In this document: in pieces, positions 61,648 to 64,000 of the stretch | Numbering within the stretch: the first letter of the stretch is position 1 | How the letters are laid out: the number at the start of each line of letters is the position of its first letter | From: Cystobacter ferrugineus | GTDB taxonomy: Bacteria; Myxococcota; Myxococcia; Myxococcales; Myxococcaceae | Assembly: GCF_001887355.1 (NCBI RefSeq) | Contig: NZ_MPIN01000001.1 | Coordinates: 907,932 to 971,931, forward strand | Direction: 5' to 3' | DNA: 64,000 nt | Notes under the pieces: model-generated | The model's input: only the letters and a program-made list of their open reading frames with translations | Told to the model about the DNA's origin: nothing | Databases searched by the model: none | Made by a program: the position numbers and the translations under genes

Positions 61648-62577
61648 ATGCTCCCCGAAGCGCTCGTCGAGCACCTGACCCACCGAATTACATCTCCCCG
61701 CTCCGGCGAGACCTATGTCGTGGTCCGCCCAGGTTTGAGCTTGGCCATGTATTACGGCAAACCCCTGCATGAGATGGTGGATGCAGTGGAGCGGGTGGTG
61801 CGTACCTATCTCCAATTCATCCCCGAGGGGGCCATCACCGCGCTCTGCGGAACGAACGCTTGGGGCGCGTTCAGCACCAGTCGGCTGCAGCGGCAGATCA
61901 AGAAGCTTCACAGCAGGTCCGTCGACTACACGAACATCGATCTGGGCTCTGGCCCGTTGTTGGCGAGTGAGGGCCCCTATGGCTGGCATCTCAATGGTGG
62001 GAACTTGTCCAGTGTGGACATACGGCCCAACAACTCGAATGTTTGCATTCACGAGTTTCCTCCCGAGGAACTGAATCGGGTTGGCGTGCAGCAGATGGTG
62101 GACTGGGTCGTGAGCATCGCCGAACAACACCCTTTCGAAACGGGACAGTTCGGTTACGCGTTCAACCAACTCCAGCGAACGTGGACGAGCCAGGCGGACG
62201 AGTTCGTCGGCGGTGTCGCCATGCGGTTTCTGGGGTTTGATATCCTGGATCCCGCGCTTGCCCGAGAGGCGCGCGGTCTGGTCCCCAATTGTTCCTGGTT
62301 GAACCTCCTGGGGGATGGAGTGGTTGAGCGGTTGGGCGGGGAGCAGGCCATTCGCCATGCGCTCTCCTCGGCGGTCCAGGTGCGCCGGATCTCCGGAGGA
62401 TTGCTCCTTCGGGCGGGCGAACTGCCGCCCATCGGCGACGTCAACCGCCGGGCCCCCGATCTCGGTCCCGTCCGGGAGGTGGCTCGGCTCACCCGGCCTC
62501 TACGCGTGACGAAGCGGGTGCTCTTCTACGGAACAGAGGAGTTTCGGAATGCCTGGGTCCACCGCTTTGATGAATGA
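61648..62577 (+). CDS. DUF3396 (type VI immunity family) protein
   Basis: The 309-residue protein belongs to DUF3396, whose members neutralise T6SS or contact-delivered toxins encoded next to them. Signatures are GLSLAMYYGKPLHEMVDAVE, LCGTNAWGAFSTSR, GWHLNGGNLSS and the HEFPPEEL segment, with WSR/NSSWLN-type C-terminal blocks. It directly follows the DUF4150 toxin, so immunity to that toxin is the natural reading. ATG 61648 is preceded by AGAGG. It overlaps the next gene by 29 bases. Confidence 0.85.
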   Translation: MLPEALVEHLTHRITSPRSGETYVVVRPGLSLAMYYGKPLHEMVDAVERVVRTYLQFIPEGAITALCGTNAWGAFSTSRLQRQIKKLHSRSVDYTNIDLGSGPLLASEGPYGWHLNGGNLSSVDIRPNNSNVCIHEFPPEELNRVGVQQMVDWVVSIAEQHPFETGQFGYAFNQLQRTWTSQADEFVGGVAMRFLGFDILDPALAREARGLVPNCSWLNLLGDGVVERLGGEQAIRHALSSAVQVRRISGGLLLRAGELPPIGDVNRRAPDLGPVREVARLTRPLRVTKRVLFYGTEEFRNAWVHRFDE

Positions 62578-63328
62578 CTCGACCGAGCGGCTGTTCGGAG
62601 TCCACCTCGGGCCCCATCCCCGCCCTGGGGAGTGGACCCTGCGCGTCCTCCCACTCGAGCCCTGGACGGAGCACGAGCGCGCGAGGTGGGTGGCGTTGAT
62701 CCAGGACGGGTTCATCCACCTGGCCGTCGTGGGCGGACTTTGCGGAGAACGAGGCAGCCCCCTCGCCCCTGGCTTTTCCGGTGATGTGGAGTTGTGGGAG
62801 GTCGATGACTGGATCGAGTGGCGATTCGGCGTGCTCGATATCGATTCCAGGTCGGCTTCGCTGCTGCTCAACTTGTGCGAATGGGGCGCCTTCAACATTG
62901 CTCCCGCGTTGCAGGTGGAAGTGCAGGCAGAGGGCCTGACGCTTGCCGAGGAACCCGCTGGCCGCCCGCTGCCGCAAAGGGCCTCCCAGCTGAGCTTCGA
63001 GGTGGATGAGCGTGACCAGCGGGACGTGTACTCGTCGATCCAGGTCGAGTTCGTCCACAAACTGTCAGGAGCGCAGATCATCCAGATCTCGCACCTTCTA
63101 CAGCCCTGGCACACTGCGCTGTTCCGATGGGGCTTCTCCCTCCCGGCGCTTGCTCCAGGGTCGTCGGTCGTGCGCCCGGAGGATCCGCCGATCGTGATCG
63201 CGGGCGATCTGTGGTGCTGGAACTTCGAAACGTTCACCGCACGTTACGAGGCCTTTGATGTCTTCCTGAACTGCCTGGAGCGAATCCACCACACCCTGTG
63301 CCCTGTCAGGGCCGTGGCGATAGATTAG
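62549..63328 (+). CDS. Unknown protein in the T6SS cargo operon
   Basis: A 259-residue cytosolic protein, not recognised. It has tryptophan-rich acidic segments (VELWEVDDWIEWRFGVLD) and no catalytic motif. GAGGAG lies seven bases before ATG 62549, supporting translational coupling with the DUF3396 gene it overlaps; ATG 62570 is an alternative. Position between an immunity gene and vgrG suggests a second immunity protein or a VgrG-loading adaptor; both are inference. Confidence 0.65.
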   Translation: MPGSTALMNDSTERLFGVHLGPHPRPGEWTLRVLPLEPWTEHERARWVALIQDGFIHLAVVGGLCGERGSPLAPGFSGDVELWEVDDWIEWRFGVLDIDSRSASLLLNLCEWGAFNIAPALQVEVQAEGLTLAEEPAGRPLPQRASQLSFEVDERDQRDVYSSIQVEFVHKLSGAQIIQISHLLQPWHTALFRWGFSLPALAPGSSVVRPEDPPIVIAGDLWCWNFETFTARYEAFDVFLNCLERIHHTLCPVRAVAID

Positions 63329-63478
63329 AACGATGTCGCGCGCGGGCGCGCAGCAAGCCCATTTTCGATCCCACGTCGTTCCAGTCCATGCCAGACTTCG
63401 GGTCCCTGGGAACGAGGGGACATACGCGTGCTTTCTCTGGCTCTCTCTTGATGGTCTTGAAGGGTGGTGCAGTCAACC

Positions 63479-64000
63479 ATGGTTGCTCGGGCTCAAATTC
63501 ATGGACAGGGTGATTCACCGCTCTTCGTGTTCGACGTCAAGGGCCTCGCGGATCCCCTGCGGGTAGTGCGTTTCTCGGGCACGGAGGGGATGTCGAGCCT
63601 CTTCGAGTTCCAGGTGGAACTGGCCAGCGAGAACCCCTATATCGACTTCGCGGAGGTGGTGGGCAAGTCGGCGCTCTTGACGATCCGGGGGGCGGAGGCG
63701 CTCAGGTGCCTGCACGGCATGGTCAGCTGCTTCGAGCAACTCCACGAGCTGCCCCGCTACACCCTCTATCGAGCCACCGTGTCGCCGCTGGTGTGGCGGC
63801 TCGAGCATCGCCACGACTGCCGCATCTTCCAGAAGCTGGACACGCCGACCATTCTGAAGAAGGTCTTCGAGGCAGGGTCCATCCCCTCCGACCGCGTGCG
63901 CTTCGTGCTGACGGGCAACTACGAGCCGCGTGACTACTGCGTGCAGTACCGGGAGTCGGACTGGGCCTTCGCCAGCCGGCTGATGGAAGAGGACGGCATC
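63479..64000 (+). CDS. vgrG: VgrG spike protein, N-terminal part
   Basis: The visible 174 residues are the N-terminal gp27-like part of a type VI spike: VVRFSGTEGMSSLFEFQVEL, LTIRGAEALRCLHGMVS and YCVQYRESDWAFASRLMEED, all typical VgrG segments. The protein would trimerise as the puncturing tip and carry the PAAR-like cargo of this operon. AAGGGTGG precedes ATG 63479. The gene runs off the right edge; any C-terminal effector extension is beyond view. Confidence 0.92.
   Translation, partial: MVARAQIHGQGDSPLFVFDVKGLADPLRVVRFSGTEGMSSLFEFQVELASENPYIDFAEVVGKSALLTIRGAEALRCLHGMVSCFEQLHELPRYTLYRATVSPLVWRLEHRHDCRIFQKLDTPTILKKVFEAGSIPSDRVRFVLTGNYEPRDYCVQYRESDWAFASRLMEEDGI

Overview
The window reads as a chromosome segment of a high-GC, delta-type predatory bacterium, most likely a myxobacterium of the Cystobacter/Archangium/Melittangium type. 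The reasons are Ser/Thr kinases fused to TPR and ATPase modules, a DUF4388 response regulator, a sigma-54 activator with a pseudo-FHA sensor, many lipoproteins with Asp/Ala/Gly-rich linkers, secreted polysaccharidases, Rpn-like and IS66-like remnants, and a type VI secretion (T6SS) effector locus of TIGR02270/DUF2169/DUF4150/DUF3396 composition. No rRNA, tRNA or CRISPR was seen. The species call is inference.

Layout. 0-2.8 kb: minus-strand cell-surface glycoconjugate genes (methyltransferase, HAD-UbiA prenyltransferase, DprE1-like FAD oxidoreductase cut by the left edge). 3-10 kb: response regulator, a broken esterase, ATP-grasp ligase, SGNH hydrolase, zinc-ribbon protein, lipoprotein and MHS-type transporter. 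10.5-17.2 kb: large secreted beta-helix protein, NicO-like transporter, peroxiredoxin, sigma-54 activator and a tandem pair of small paralogues. 17.2-25 kb: two giant Ser/Thr kinase genes, divergently arranged. 25.1-26.7 kb: three lipoproteins in a row. 26.7-31.4 kb: a 4.6-kb cassette bounded by a perfect 79-bp direct repeat of the 3' end of nagZ, holding a glycan-binding-like secreted protein and, divergently, three genes that look like a cell-wall-directed effector set (beta-sandwich protein, LysM/peptidoglycan-binding protein, coiled-coil protein with a His...WSxGCQ signature). 31.3-45 kb: nagZ, then an accessory, decayed stretch: degenerate Rpn-type gene, 13-bp repeat arrays, a histidine-kinase tail remnant, an RlpA-like lipoprotein, small Cys-rich and membrane proteins, an AT-richer gene with three lectin-like repeats, GH5 endoglucanase, a deleted alpha/beta hydrolase, a lipoprotein cut by an in-frame stop, and a frameshifted HQLGH metallopeptidase. 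45.3-55.4 kb: GH46 chitosanase, a MoxR/DUF58/BatA-like operon, a lipoprotein and a PilZ-Hsp70 fusion. 55.5-56.4 kb: an internally deleted IS66-type element. 56.6 kb to the right edge: a co-directional T6SS cargo operon ending in a partial vgrG.

How the genes work together. Two separate loci appear devoted to contact-dependent attack. The right-hand one is a canonical T6SS tip/cargo operon: DUF6484 protein, TIGR02270 protein, DUF2169 chaperone-like protein, a ketosynthase-fold protein without the active-site cysteine, a DUF4150 PAAR-like toxin with a candidate nuclease tail, a DUF3396 immunity protein, an unknown protein and VgrG. The 26.7-31.4 kb cassette looks like an orphan effector island at the end of nagZ, itself a peptidoglycan recycling gene. 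The secreted GH5, GH46 and beta-helix proteins fit a lifestyle that degrades polymers and prey. The most unusual points are the repeat-bounded cassette, the PilZ-Hsp70 fusion, and fresh-looking gene decay (a CAG-to-TAG-like stop, a poly-C frameshift, an out-of-frame deletion) between 33 and 45 kb.
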